From: Holosporales bacterium
GTDB taxonomy: Bacteria > Pseudomonadota > Alphaproteobacteria > RUG11792
Assembly: GCA_031267545.1 (NCBI GenBank)
Contig: JAIRYU010000059.1
Coordinates: forward strand, 1 to 6,700
Direction: 5' to 3'
Length of the DNA: 6,700 nt
Part shown: positions 6,697-6,700 of the stretch, piece after piece
How the letters are laid out: every line of letters starts with the position of its first letter
Numbering within the stretch: position 1 is the first letter of the stretch
Translations under genes and position numbers: made by a program
The notes under the pieces: generated by a model
The model's input: only the letters and a program-made list of their open reading frames with translations
Database searches by the model: none
Told to the model about the DNA's origin: nothing

Positions 6697-6700
6697 ATTT

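Overview
The window looks like a piece of an alphaproteobacterial chromosome. The evidence is a DnaK close to the proteobacterial type ([25 protein letters not shown]), a MepM-like M23 peptidase with the LysM/OapA-like plus Csd3-like layout common in that class, and an AI-2E family permease. Base composition is moderate by eye, and ATA, AGA and AGG codons are frequent in all genes. A host-associated order such as Holosporales or Rickettsiales is possible, but that is only an impression. TGG codes for Trp throughout and nothing suggests a variant code.

Layout, left to right: (1) 1-1605, the 3' five-sixths of dnaK, cut by the window edge, not followed by dnaJ. (2) 1606-1721, an intergenic stretch with a small hairpin, an extended -10 promoter candidate, and a translation start plus signal-peptide beginning that are out of frame with the next gene by one base. 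(3) 1722-3761, a long unrecognised, Arg-rich, mostly helical protein. (4) 3762-3965, a 204-base gap with a tiny Arg-rich frame, a strong G/C hairpin, a three-copy GAGAC microrepeat and an inverted repeat that ends 5 bases before the next start. (5) 3966-5039, an AI-2E/PerM family membrane permease. (6) 5052-6506 on the minus strand, a membrane-anchored or exported M23 (LytM-type) murein endopeptidase, convergent with the permease and only 12 bases from it. (7) 6507-6700, a 194-base region upstream of the peptidase with an inverted repeat and, facing right, a strong Shine-Dalgarno sequence before an 8-codon frame.

The genes do not form one obvious pathway. DnaK is cytosolic protein folding, the permease is an inner-membrane protein of uncertain substrate, and the peptidase acts on the wall in the periplasm. 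The least ordinary element is the 679-codon gene. Removing one G from the GGGG run at 1714-1717 joins an upstream ATG (1676) to it and produces a textbook Sec signal peptide ending AHA|E. The gene therefore probably encodes an exported protein of about 694 residues whose reading frame is broken here by a one-base indel, a sequencing error, or conceivably a +1 frameshift. No mobile element, CRISPR array, tRNA or rRNA was recognised.
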